The notes beneath the pieces are model-generated. The model saw only the letters and a list, made by a program, of their open reading frames with translations, was not told where the DNA came from and did no database searches. A program made the translations under genes and the position numbers. Source: Clostridiales bacterium (GTDB lineage: Bacteria; Bacillota; Clostridia; Lachnospirales; WQUN01). From it: a stretch of DNA of 55,057 nucleotides. The stretch covers positions 1-55,057 of the forward strand of contig JAISGK010000012.1 of assembly GCA_031263155.1 (NCBI GenBank). The letters run 5' to 3'. This document shows positions 23,468 through 31,913 of this stretch, piece after piece. Positions within the stretch are counted from its first letter, which is position 1. Each line of letters opens with the position of its first letter.

Positions 23468-24397
23468 ATGGCGGTACAAACATCCATAAGCGAAGGCAAC
23501 AAAGATTTTTCCCGTATTCCCAAAGACATTGGATCAAGCCAGAAGATCAACCGTGTATCGCTTACATATGCCCAAGGTGTTATGAGGACGTTGAAGCAAA
23601 ACTCCCTTGCTATGATATCGCTGGCGTTTATCGCGTTTATAGTCTTGGTGGCCATAGTAGGCCCTATGATATTGCCTGACTATCAAAAGCAAGATTTGCT
23701 CCACGCGTTGGAGGCCCAGAGCGGCGCCCACTGGTTCGGCACAGATACTTTAGGGCGGGACGTATTAACGCGCCTTGTTCGCGGCACCAGAATTTCCCTT
23801 TCAATAGGCTTTATAGCGGAAACGATCAATCTTGTAATCGGCATAATAATTGGCGGTATTTCCGGGTATATGGGCGGCAAGGCCGATATGTTTATCATGC
23901 GCGTGATCGACATCGTCGTGTCTATCCCGCAAATGATAATAATGATACTGCTTTTAACTGTTATGAAAGGCAGCGTGGGAACCCTTCTCATAGCGCTTTG
24001 CGTTACGGGGTGGACGGGGCTTGCCCGTTTGGTTAGAGGTCAGGTGCTTTCTTTGCGGGAGAACGAATACGCCATGGCGGCGCAGGTGCTAGGCGCGAGC
24101 AAATGGAGAATATTAAAAACTCATCTGATACCCAACTGCATAGGGCCTATACTGGTAAACTACACCATGAGCGTTCCGGGGGCGATAGGGGCTGAGGCGT
24201 ATTTGAGTTATCTGGGGCTTGGCATTTCAATACCGGAAGCCAGTTGGGGCAATCTTTTGCAAATGGGCACCGATCAATTCCCCGGCGCTTTGTGGCTGTT
24301 CTTTACGCCCGCCATTGTTTTTGCCCTTACCATGCTGGCGTTCAACCTTTTGGGCGATGGGCTGAGGGACGCTTTAGACCCGCAAATGAGGAGGTGA
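23468..24397 (+). CDS. Peptide ABC transporter permease, DppC/OppC type
   Basis: This 309-residue partner permease has an N-terminal cytoplasmic tail of about 45 residues, then six membrane segments. Family hallmarks are HWFGTDTLGRDVLTRLVRGT (near 90), the GYMGGKADMFIMRVIDIVVS region and the EAA loop QVLGASKWRILKTHLIPNCI (about 210-229), and it ends LGDGLRDALDPQMRR. The stop codon lies inside the ribosome site of the next gene (AGGAGGTGA). Confidence 0.94.
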   Translation: MAVQTSISEGNKDFSRIPKDIGSSQKINRVSLTYAQGVMRTLKQNSLAMISLAFIAFIVLVAIVGPMILPDYQKQDLLHALEAQSGAHWFGTDTLGRDVLTRLVRGTRISLSIGFIAETINLVIGIIIGGISGYMGGKADMFIMRVIDIVVSIPQMIIMILLLTVMKGSVGTLLIALCVTGWTGLARLVRGQVLSLRENEYAMAAQVLGASKWRILKTHLIPNCIGPILVNYTMSVPGAIGAEAYLSYLGLGISIPEASWGNLLQMGTDQFPGALWLFFTPAIVFALTMLAFNLLGDGLRDALDPQMRR

Positions 24398-25416
24398 TTG
24401 TCATTATTGAGATTAAGGATTTGCGCGTGTCGTTCCATACATATTTTGGCGAGGTACAGGCTGTCCGTGGGGTAAATCTGAAACTTAATGATAACGACAC
24501 CCTTGCCATTGTGGGCGAGTCCGGGTGCGGGAAGTCTGTGACAGCCCTAAGTATAATGCGTATTCACAACATGGAGACCACGGAATTTAAAAGTGGAAAA
24601 ATACTCTTTGACGGCACGGATTTATTCAAACTATCGGAAAAAGAGATGCAAAACATTCGCGGCAACCAGATAGGGATGATATTTCAGGATCCCATGACCG
24701 CCCTTAACCCCTCGATGACCGTCGGCAACCAGATTGCGGAGGTCTTGCTAAGGCACGGAAGGGACGCCAACGCCAAAAGGCTCTCATCAAAGGACGCAAA
24801 GGAACGGGCGATAGAACTGCTTCGCAGGGTAAAGACGCCTTCGCCAGAACGCAGGGCAAACCAGTTCCCCTATGAATTCTCGGGTGGGATGCTGCAACGA
24901 GCGGTAATCGCCATGGCGATGGCTTGCTCCCCGAAGGTGCTGATAGCGGACGAACCGACTACCGCCCTTGACGTTACGGTGCAGGCGCAGATACTTGACT
25001 TGATTAAGGAAATGCAAAGCGAAAGACGGGTTTCCCTTATAATCATCACCCATGACCTGGGGGTGGTGGCGAATATAGCAAAAAACGTGGCCGTTATGTA
25101 TGGGGGGCTGATTGTTGAGTCTGGCGCGATAGGCGACATCTTTTACCGCTCATCCCATCCCTATACGAGGGGGCTGCTGGATTCCATATCCCGCAAAAAC
25201 GGTGCGAAGAACGAACCCTTAAGATCGATCGAGGGGACGCCGCCGGATCTGGTGGACCCGCCTGCGGGCTGCCCTTTCACCGACAGGTGCGAGTATGCCA
25301 TGCGGGTGTGCAAAGACCATATGCCACCGGAATCCGCCCTATCGGAGACGCATTTATGCCGGTGCTGGATGCTGGATCCAGAATGTCCTCTAAAGCTCGA
25401 AAGGAGGAAACTCTGA
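24394..25416 (+). CDS. Peptide ABC transporter ATPase, DppD/OppD type
   Basis: About 340 residues; powers uptake at the cytoplasmic face. Walker A is GESGCGKS (about residues 42-49), the Q-loop follows as MIFQDPMTALNPSMTVG, the signature is SGGMLQRAVIAMA, and Walker B is VLIADEPTTALD. The C-terminal Cys-rich block (GCPFTDRCEYAMRVC, CRCW) is the iron-sulfur-type extension of peptide ATPases. The start is uncertain. GTG at 24394 overlaps the previous stop but lies inside the ribosome site; the AGGAGG there is ideally placed for an ATT codon at 24403, so a rare start is possible. Confidence 0.92.
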   Translation: MIVIIEIKDLRVSFHTYFGEVQAVRGVNLKLNDNDTLAIVGESGCGKSVTALSIMRIHNMETTEFKSGKILFDGTDLFKLSEKEMQNIRGNQIGMIFQDPMTALNPSMTVGNQIAEVLLRHGRDANAKRLSSKDAKERAIELLRRVKTPSPERRANQFPYEFSGGMLQRAVIAMAMACSPKVLIADEPTTALDVTVQAQILDLIKEMQSERRVSLIIITHDLGVVANIAKNVAVMYGGLIVESGAIGDIFYRSSHPYTRGLLDSISRKNGAKNEPLRSIEGTPPDLVDPPAGCPFTDRCEYAMRVCKDHMPPESALSETHLCRCWMLDPECPLKLERRKL

Positions 25417-25420
25417 TACT

Positions 25421-26398
25421 ATGAGCAGCGGCGAAGTATTTATCAATACTGAGCATTTGACCAGAGATTTTAGAATAGGCAAGGATACGCTAAGGGCGGT
25501 GGACGATGTATCTTTTGAATTGGGACGCGGGGAGACGTTCGGGCTGGTCGGCGAATCCGGCTGCGGCAAAAGCACGCTGGGGCGTCTCCTTGTGCGGCTC
25601 TACAAGCCAACATCAGGCAAAATACTCTATAAAGGGAAATCCGTGGCGAATCTAAACAAGAGGGAATCTTTTGAGTACACCAAAGATGTGCAGATGATTT
25701 TTCAGCAGCCCTACGCCTCGTTAAACCCACGCATGACCATTGGCGAGATAATAAAAGAGGGCATGAGGATCCACCAATTGGGCAGCGCGAAAGAAATGAG
25801 TGAGAGGGTTAGCGGGCTTCTCAACATGGTGGGCCTAAACGCCGAACACGCCAACCGTTTCCCCTATGAGTTTTCGGGCGGGATGAGGCAGAGGGCCGGC
25901 ATTGCGCGGGCGCTTGCAGTGAATCCAGAATTTGTGGTTTGCGACGAGCCCATTTCGGCGCTGGACGTATCCATTCAGGCGCAAATTATAAATCTCCTTA
26001 AAAGACTACAGTCAGAGCTTAACCTGACCTATTTATTCATAGCCCATGATCTATCCACGGTGCGCTATATCTCCGATCACATCGGGGTTATGTATCTGGG
26101 TTCGATAGTGGAGGTGGCGAACGCGGAAGAGCTAAACATCAACCCCCTGCACCCATACACGCAGGCGCTTATCTCCGCCGCGCCCATCCCGGATCCGGCC
26201 AAAGAAAACGAAAGGGTAAGGATTATGTTGGAGGGCGACGTTCCCAGCCCCATCAATTTTGGAGCGGGCTGCAAATTCGCCGGGCGCTGCAAATTCGCGA
26301 ACGACAATTGCAGGGAGGAAGCGCCCGCCTTGCGTAAACTGCCCAGCGGGCACGCGATAGCTTGCCACCGCATGGAAGAGATTAATATGGTTGAGTGA
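25421..26398 (+). CDS. Peptide ABC transporter ATPase, DppF/OppF type
   Basis: The second ATPase, 325 residues, pairs with the DppD-type subunit. It shows Walker A GESGCGKS (near 45), Q-loop MIFQQPYASLNPRMTIG, signature SGGMRQRAGIARAL, Walker B FVVCDEPISALD and the switch His in LFIAHDLSTVRY. The C-terminal Cys cluster (GCKFAGRCKFANDNC) is family-typical. The ATG follows AGGAGG at a rather long 13 bases. With the four genes upstream this completes an importer. Confidence 0.94.
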   Translation: MSSGEVFINTEHLTRDFRIGKDTLRAVDDVSFELGRGETFGLVGESGCGKSTLGRLLVRLYKPTSGKILYKGKSVANLNKRESFEYTKDVQMIFQQPYASLNPRMTIGEIIKEGMRIHQLGSAKEMSERVSGLLNMVGLNAEHANRFPYEFSGGMRQRAGIARALAVNPEFVVCDEPISALDVSIQAQIINLLKRLQSELNLTYLFIAHDLSTVRYISDHIGVMYLGSIVEVANAEELNINPLHPYTQALISAAPIPDPAKENERVRIMLEGDVPSPINFGAGCKFAGRCKFANDNCREEAPALRKLPSGHAIACHRMEEINMVE

Positions 26399-26402
26399 AA
26401 AC

Positions 26403-26448
26403 GATGTAACCTACATTGCCGATGTGTTCCACATCGCTGATGTAATCT
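26403..26448. repeat. Cluster of three short palindromes before the M28 gene
   Basis: Within 46 bases after the DppF stop lie ATGTA-ACC-TACAT, ACAT-TGCCG-ATGT and ACATC-GCT-GATGT. GATGT occurs as a repeated word. They could fold as RNA or bind a dimeric regulator. If translated in the frame entering the M28 gene they encode a repeated IADV. Confidence 0.5.
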
Positions 26449-26492
26449 TTATCGCCATGGCTGATGAATCAGAAAACAGGAAGGACGTCAAT

Positions 26493-27755
26493 ATGGATAG
26501 GTCGCTAAATTTTGTAGAAGAGCTAAGTTTTGTTCGTGTTGGCGGCACGGAGGATGAAAGGCGCGCCGCCGGGATTATCCTACGGGAGATTAATCTGGCG
26601 GGGGAAAAATTGGGGAGAACGGACGCCACGGGGGAATTGATGAGCTTTACCATCCCTTATGGAGTCGCGTCAAAATGGGCTGTGAAGGCGCAAGACAAAG
26701 AGCTGTATAGCCGCCCGTATCTGCGTTCAGGAACTATTGACACAGAGCTTAAATTGCTATATCTTGAGCAGGGATCGGAAATTGACTTTGCAAACGTGGG
26801 TGATCTTGGCGATACAGCCGTGCTTTTAAATGAACTGCGAGAGGCGGAGGTTTATAAGCGCCTCATTGAACACAAAGCGGCTGCGTTCCTTATATTTAAG
26901 GGAAAATATTATAACACCGATTATGAAGCGTCCCTCTATTCACAGCCGCTGCGGGAACAGTTTACCAAAAACGGCGCTATCCCCGGCTTTACCATTACGG
27001 CGGCCGACGCCAACCGGTTGATAAAAAAAGATGTCAAAACCGTTCATTTGACATTGAAGCAGGAGAACACCGAAGAAACCAGCCAAAATGTGCTGGCTAC
27101 CATAAAAGGTACTGATTTGCCAGAAGAATCCATCGTACTCACCGCCCATTACGACAGCGTCCCTTTAGGGACGGGGTCATGGGACAACGCCACCGGGGCG
27201 ACTGTCTTGCTTGCCATATACAGGCATTTTATCGCCAACCCGCCCAGGCGAACCATGCGCTTTATATGGTGCGGAAGTGAGGAATTGGGGCTTTTGGGTT
27301 CAAAGGCTTACATAGCGCAGCACGAAGGGCTGCTGGAATCAATAAAATTCGCTTTCAATTTTGATATGTGCGGTACGGCCCTGGGCAATAACGACATCTT
27401 CATTACAGGCAACAAGGAACTCGCCACATATGTCGAGCAGTTTTGCCGCGCCGCCGGCTATTCGGCCAGGACAATGAACCACGTGCAATCAAGCGATTCC
27501 GCGCCGTTCTGTGACCGTGGCATACCGGCTTTGGGGCTTTCACGAGGTACCATGTCCGCAGCAGAGATCCACTCGGTCAGGGATGTGACCGCGACCCTTA
27601 GTGAATCCGCGCTCCAAAAAAATCTGGAATTTGCCGTCAAAATCATCGGGGCCTTCGTCAACGCCGCGCTCATTCCCATAAAGAGGGAGATATCGGATGA
27701 AACAAAGAAGGAACTGGACAAATATTTTTCCAGAGAGATAAAAAAAGTCGTATAA
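26493..27755 (+). CDS. M28-family zinc aminopeptidase
   Basis: A 420-residue dizinc peptidase, expected to remove N-terminal residues from imported peptides. A full metal set is visible: TAHYDSVPLGTGSWDNATGA (His and bridging Asp, near 226-245), the catalytic Glu pair in WCGSEELGLLG (near 272), Asp in FNFDMCGT and His in SAAEIHSVRD (near 383). No signal peptide is seen, so it is probably cytoplasmic. I start at ATG 26493, seven bases after GGAAGGA; the open frame reaches back to 26391 but that stretch carries the palindrome cluster. It belongs to the importer operon, with the GNAT gene 15 bases downstream. Confidence 0.87.
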   Translation: MDRSLNFVEELSFVRVGGTEDERRAAGIILREINLAGEKLGRTDATGELMSFTIPYGVASKWAVKAQDKELYSRPYLRSGTIDTELKLLYLEQGSEIDFANVGDLGDTAVLLNELREAEVYKRLIEHKAAAFLIFKGKYYNTDYEASLYSQPLREQFTKNGAIPGFTITAADANRLIKKDVKTVHLTLKQENTEETSQNVLATIKGTDLPEESIVLTAHYDSVPLGTGSWDNATGATVLLAIYRHFIANPPRRTMRFIWCGSEELGLLGSKAYIAQHEGLLESIKFAFNFDMCGTALGNNDIFITGNKELATYVEQFCRAAGYSARTMNHVQSSDSAPFCDRGIPALGLSRGTMSAAEIHSVRDVTATLSESALQKNLEFAVKIIGAFVNAALIPIKREISDETKKELDKYFSREIKKVV

Positions 27756-27770
27756 AAAGGGGAATGACTT

Positions 27771-28268
27771 GTGGATGTTCATCGCGTGACAAAGGAATCT
27801 CCAGAGTGGATGTTCAAGGCATATGACTATGTCAGGATGGATGCGTTCTGTTTCGGCCAAAACATCCCCATCGATATGGAATTCGGCCACGACGGCCCGA
27901 AAGAGGAATTAAGGGCCGTTATTCTGCTGGAGGATCATAAGCCCGTGGCGGGCTGCCGTATCCGCTTTCCAAAAGAGGGTGTCGGCAAGATAGAGAGGGT
28001 CTGCACAGTTCGTGAGAAGCAGAGAGCGGGATATGGGCGACTTCTCATGGCGGAAGCGGAAAAATGGATCGCCGAGCATGGCGTAAAGCATATAGTCATA
28101 GTAAGTCAAGACAGAGCGGCGGGATTTTACGAAAAGATAGGCTATGTGCAAAACCCGGGTGTAAGCCCATTTGAATACGAGAACCACCGTCCGCCGAAAG
28201 AAATCAAGGATAAGCCCAGACCGAACTTGGGTTTTAGTGTCGTTTTGGTGGAGAAGTTCTTGCCGTGA
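27771..28268 (+). CDS. GNAT-family N-acetyltransferase
   Basis: A 165-residue acetyl-CoA-dependent acetyltransferase. The acetyl-CoA loop is seen in VREKQRAGYGRLLMAEAEKW (about 82-101), preceded by GKIERVCT and followed by VSQDRAAGFYEKIGYVQNPG. It resembles the small ElaA/YjcF-like GNAT group; the substrate is unknown, though its place between two peptidases suggests an amino acid or peptide. The start is GTG at 27771, after GGGGAATGACTT, and its stop overlaps the GTG of the M20 gene. Confidence 0.82.
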   Translation: MDVHRVTKESPEWMFKAYDYVRMDAFCFGQNIPIDMEFGHDGPKEELRAVILLEDHKPVAGCRIRFPKEGVGKIERVCTVREKQRAGYGRLLMAEAEKWIAEHGVKHIVIVSQDRAAGFYEKIGYVQNPGVSPFEYENHRPPKEIKDKPRPNLGFSVVLVEKFLP

Positions 28269-29380
28269 TAGAGATCATGACAAAGCATAAGCGATTATGG
28301 GAGACATTCCACGCACTCACCGCCATCGACAGCCCGTCTTTTGGTGAGCGCAAATTTTGCGATGAATTAAAAAAGCGCCTAATCGCGCTTGGCGTCGAGG
28401 TTTATGAGGATAACGCCGGAGATAAAATCGGCGGCGACAGCGGCAATCTCTATGGCTATTTGCCGGGAGATACCGCACTGCCCCCTGTTTTGCTGTCCGC
28501 GCATATGGACACGGTTGAACCCGGCAAAGGCAAGCGAGCGATCGTTGATAGCAGCGGCCTTATAACCTCGGCGGGCGATACCGTTCTTGGCGCGGACGAT
28601 GTGGCGGGCATCACTATTATACTTGAAGCCATTACGCGTTTGCGAGAAAACGGCAGACCACACCGCCCGGTTGAACTTTTATTTCCTGCTGCGGAAGAAA
28701 AGTATGGTGTTGGCTCGGCAGTGGCCGACTACAGCCGTGTCGCGTCAAAAGAGGCATATACGCTCGACTTGTGCGGATCCATCGGCGAGGCAGCCAACGC
28801 CGCGCCCACTATCATTGCGTTCGAGGTTAGCGTAAAGGGTAAAGCGGCGCACGCGGGATTCGTCGCCAAAGAAGGTATTCACGCCATTAACGCGGTGGCG
28901 GGAGCAATCGCCGCGCTTCCTGAACCGCTAGAGGGCACAATATGTAATATAGGGCAGATCAGCGGCGGTATCGCGAATAATATCGTCCCCGATCTGTGCC
29001 GGGTAAGCGGTGAGATCCGCAGTCTGTTTCATGACAAGGCGCTCGCGCAATGGGAAGCTGTTAAAAACACCTTTGAACGCGAAGCGGCCCGCGTTGGAGC
29101 GATTGCCGCCGCCAATATGCGCGTGGAGACCACGGCGTACACAACCCCGCTAGAGGCGCGGGTTGTTCAGCGTTTCAAGGCGGCTTGCGCTAAAGTTGGC
29201 GTTACTGACTACATTCACGCGACCATGGGCGGGAGCGACAACAATAATTTTGCCCTGCGCGGCATAGAGGGTATAGTAATTGCCTGCTCTATGCACGATG
29301 TTCACAGCACCCGCGAGTACAGCAGGCTAGGCGAACTCCAACAATGCGTGGAACTTGTTCTTGAGTTGGTAAAGGGGTAG
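28265..29380 (+). CDS. M20-family metallopeptidase (PepT-like)
   Basis: A 371-residue dizinc exopeptidase of the M20 family. It shows LLSAHMDTVEPGKG (His and Asp ligands, near 78), TVLGADDVAGITIILEAI (near 112), the catalytic Glu pair in FPAAEEKYGVGS (near 140), a dimerisation domain and a final MHDVHSTREYS supplying the last His. It resembles peptidase T-like proteins but is shorter than the pepT product at 15374-16615. GTG at 28265 overlaps the GNAT stop; ATG at 28277 is an alternative. It closes the operon; a clear terminator follows. Confidence 0.88.
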   Translation: MIEIMTKHKRLWETFHALTAIDSPSFGERKFCDELKKRLIALGVEVYEDNAGDKIGGDSGNLYGYLPGDTALPPVLLSAHMDTVEPGKGKRAIVDSSGLITSAGDTVLGADDVAGITIILEAITRLRENGRPHRPVELLFPAAEEKYGVGSAVADYSRVASKEAYTLDLCGSIGEAANAAPTIIAFEVSVKGKAAHAGFVAKEGIHAINAVAGAIAALPEPLEGTICNIGQISGGIANNIVPDLCRVSGEIRSLFHDKALAQWEAVKNTFEREAARVGAIAAANMRVETTAYTTPLEARVVQRFKAACAKVGVTDYIHATMGGSDNNNFALRGIEGIVIACSMHDVHSTREYSRLGELQQCVELVLELVKG

Positions 29381-29429
29381 GGTTCTGGCGGGCTTTGCAC
29401 AATCACCAGTTTTTAGATGTACAAAACTC

Positions 29430-29452
29430 AAAGGGCGCTTGCGCCCTTTTTT
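29430..29452 (+). terminator. Intrinsic terminator of the importer operon
   Basis: AAAGGGCGC and GCGCCCTTT form a stem around a short TT-type loop, followed by TTTTTT. It sits 50 bases after the M20 peptidase stop. Confidence 0.85.
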
Positions 29453-29475
29453 ACGTGGGAGGCAGCATTTACCTA

Positions 29476-29504
29476 TCGACATTTGCGACAACATGTAGTA
29501 TACT
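29476..29504 (+). promoter_or_regulatory. Promoter of the second blaI-like gene
   Basis: TCGACA (29476-29481) and TATACT (29499-29504) are spaced by 17 bases, upstream of the second BlaI-like gene. Confidence 0.65.
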
Positions 29505-29526
29505 CTGTTTGAGGTGAGCGTCTGGC

Positions 29527-29536
29527 GACGATCGTC
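29527..29536. promoter_or_regulatory. Candidate BlaI-type operator, GACGATCGTC
   Basis: A perfect 10 bp palindrome just downstream of the promoter that matches the core of the site at 300-311 (GACG-NN-CGTC). The two blaI-like genes may recognise the same sequence. Confidence 0.55.
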
Positions 29537-29567
29537 ATCTGTATGCGAAAGGTAATGGAGGGGCACT

Positions 29568-29963
29568 ATGGACATAGATCCTACCACATTAGGTAAGCTC
29601 TCAAGAACGGAAACAGAAGTTATGCGCACCATCTGGGGTTTATCAGCTTCAGTAACCGTGCAGCAGGTTCTTGATATTTTGGGAAAGAAACGGGGCTGGA
29701 AAACCTCAACGCTGTCAACCATCCTATCAAGATTGATAGAGAAGGGTTATCTTACCAAAGCAATGAAAGGAAAAGTAAACTACTACACGCCTTCCATGTC
29801 GGAAGACGAGTACAAAAAGTATGAAACACGAAAATTTATGTCCGCCGTCCACAATGGAAACGTAAAGAGCTTCTTTGCGGCTTTGGCGGACGAGGAAGGG
29901 CTAAGCGCAGCAGAAATCGCCGAACTGCGTGAATGGTTTCGGCAAAGGGATGGTGGGCAATAG
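29568..29963 (+). CDS. BlaI/MecI-family repressor, second copy
   Basis: A 131-residue winged-helix repressor, like the one at 335-712. The DNA-binding part (about 8-80) includes LSRTETEVMRTIWGL, the segment WKTSTLSTILSRLIEKGYL and wing KGKVNYYTPSM; the rest is a dimerisation tail. GGAGGGGCACT precedes the ATG. The membrane-protease gene starts with a GTG overlapping its stop by one base, so repressor and protease are coupled. Confidence 0.9.
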   Translation: MDIDPTTLGKLSRTETEVMRTIWGLSASVTVQQVLDILGKKRGWKTSTLSTILSRLIEKGYLTKAMKGKVNYYTPSMSEDEYKKYETRKFMSAVHNGNVKSFFAALADEEGLSAAEIAELREWFRQRDGGQ

Positions 29964-31831
29964 TGGATTTTCTATTGGAACTTATCAAAGCTTCATTGGT
30001 TGGCGTGGCGCTCTGGCTGCTGCTCCTGTGCCTTAAGCCCATAACAAGACGCTTCTTTTCTCAAACATGGCATTACTACATTAGTCTGATTCCACTGCTG
30101 TTCTTGCTTGGGGCGTCAAGGTTGGCCGTACCCGCCGCCAGGTTTGTAACAGATCTTATCCCTAAGCACGAAATGTCGGGCGGCACGATTGCCGAGATCT
30201 CGCATGGACTGTCAAAAGGGACTGAATTACTTTATGAAACCGCTCTGCCGCAATTTTACAGTGTATCAAGTACGACGACAGAAAGTATGGGGCAAGGCTT
30301 GGTAAAACGGAGTGACAACCTTGAAATTCTGACGCCCTATTTACTGTCTGCGTGGTTTGCCGGGGTTTTAGTGTTTCTAATAATAAAGTGCAGGGCTTAT
30401 GTTAAATTCAGACGCGGGGTTTTACATGGAAGCAGACCGTATAACGCCGGGACGCTCCCGGTTAAAGTAGTGGTAAGCGATTTCACCCTGACGCCGATGC
30501 TGATGGGGGCTTTCAAGCCTGTAATTGTGCTGCCAAACCGGCAATACCGCGAGGGAGAGTTGGAGATTGTGTTGTCTCATGAACTTACGCATTACAAGCG
30601 TGGGGATGTATTTATTAAACTGTTTCTGCTTTTGGCTAACGCCATACACTGGTTTAATCCCTTCGTGTATATCATGAACGTTAATGTTGGCAACCTCTGT
30701 GAAAATTCCTGCGATGAGAAACTCGCCCGCAACATGGACATGGCAAAGCGCAGGCTTTACGGCGAAATGATAATATCCACCATAGAATACAGTATGGCGC
30801 GGCGAATCAGCCTAAGCGCGGGATTATGCGCCGCAAACACAAACATCAGAAGGAGATTGATACATATGCTGAATTCTAAAAAAACCAAGCTGCCCGTAAT
30901 GGCCATATCAATTGCGCTGGCAGTGGTTATCGGCGCGACCGGTGTAGTTTTAGCCTATTCTGCGTCAAAAACGCCCACCGCGCCAGCCTCTGATCTGGAC
31001 GCCACGCCGACGGCCTCGCCAGAAATGGTTGTCGATTCACAAGCCGATTCTGAAGCAGAGCCAAGCGAGCCAACTATCGCGGCAACCGACAACGATATTT
31101 CTGCTACAGAACCTATCGAAGCAGCCGAGCCAAACGCCATAAACAATGCAAGCGATCTTGCCGCAGCGCCGGAAAGCCCATACGAAATTGCCACTACCCT
31201 TGAGGAGGTTAGGGCCATTCTAGCCAGGCAAGATGGCACTATACCGGTAACAAATATAGAAGAGGTTCCAGAGATTATGAGCGGTGAGGCCAACGGGATT
31301 ATCGTAAGAGAGCAAGATTTGGATGAGGCATTGGAAACTTTAAACTATGTCCACTTTACGCGTGGCGGCTATGTACTCGAGAATTGGAGCACCCCCTCAG
31401 TAGAGACTCTCCTTCCAGTCCTCACATATGTAAAGACAGAATCCGAGACAGAATCTAAGATAGAATTCGATACTTGCTTGAATAAGTATGCAGACTTTGG
31501 AGTCTCTTTTGATGAAACAACTAAAACATGGATGTTTAACGATAAGCCAATCGGACTTCTTTTTGACACTGGCATTGATTACCCATTGATGTTTATAAAT
31601 TTACCCGCTGGTGTTGACATAGAAGATAAAAATTTGTTAGACAAACTTTCTGATTTGGATTGCGTGTTTGCTGATGTGCCCTACGAAAGGGTCGGTAAGA
31701 TTGCTGGTATTCATGAAATTACGCCAAAACAGGCAGCTCGTAGGATCCAATTTACTGTGAAACAATTTCCAAGCGTGGTTGTTGCTGACTATACCGCAAA
31801 AGCTGTGCTAGAGCTGCAAGTTGTAAAATAA
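29963..31831 (+). CDS. BlaR1-like M56 membrane metalloprotease sensor, second copy
   Basis: About 622 residues, with the same plan as the first copy: N-terminal membrane helices, zinc motif HELTH (206-210) followed by YKRGD, and a CENSCDEKLA segment. Cys-flanked features match the M56 family. A membrane helix (about 310-335) leads to a Ser/Thr/Ala/Glu-rich linker (about 340-400) and an extracytoplasmic tail of about 220 residues without an SxxK penicillin-binding signature. Three regions of the tail are rich in acidic residues. The sensed ligand is unknown. I start at GTG 29963, which overlaps the repressor stop; the frame is open ten codons upstream. A bidirectional terminator follows. Confidence 0.85.
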   Translation: MDFLLELIKASLVGVALWLLLLCLKPITRRFFSQTWHYYISLIPLLFLLGASRLAVPAARFVTDLIPKHEMSGGTIAEISHGLSKGTELLYETALPQFYSVSSTTTESMGQGLVKRSDNLEILTPYLLSAWFAGVLVFLIIKCRAYVKFRRGVLHGSRPYNAGTLPVKVVVSDFTLTPMLMGAFKPVIVLPNRQYREGELEIVLSHELTHYKRGDVFIKLFLLLANAIHWFNPFVYIMNVNVGNLCENSCDEKLARNMDMAKRRLYGEMIISTIEYSMARRISLSAGLCAANTNIRRRLIHMLNSKKTKLPVMAISIALAVVIGATGVVLAYSASKTPTAPASDLDATPTASPEMVVDSQADSEAEPSEPTIAATDNDISATEPIEAAEPNAINNASDLAAAPESPYEIATTLEEVRAILARQDGTIPVTNIEEVPEIMSGEANGIIVREQDLDEALETLNYVHFTRGGYVLENWSTPSVETLLPVLTYVKTESETESKIEFDTCLNKYADFGVSFDETTKTWMFNDKPIGLLFDTGIDYPLMFINLPAGVDIEDKNLLDKLSDLDCVFADVPYERVGKIAGIHEITPKQAARRIQFTVKQFPSVVVADYTAKAVLELQVVK

Positions 31832-31877
31832 ACTGCCCTACAGCGGCGGGTATAATAGCGCGTTTATAGCATAATCA

Positions 31878-31913
31878 AAAAAACATGAGCACCCGCAAGG
31901 GATCATGTTTTTT
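31878..31913. terminator. Bidirectional terminator
   Basis: AAAAAACATGA (31878-31888) pairs with TCATGTTTTTT (31903-31913). It can end transcripts from both sides and overlaps the rarA stop codon. Confidence 0.8.

Noticed and set aside
29568-31831. The BlaI/BlaR1-like pairs as beta-lactam resistance regulators
   Set aside because: No beta-lactamase or PBP2a-type gene is adjacent and both sensor tails lack the penicillin-binding signature.
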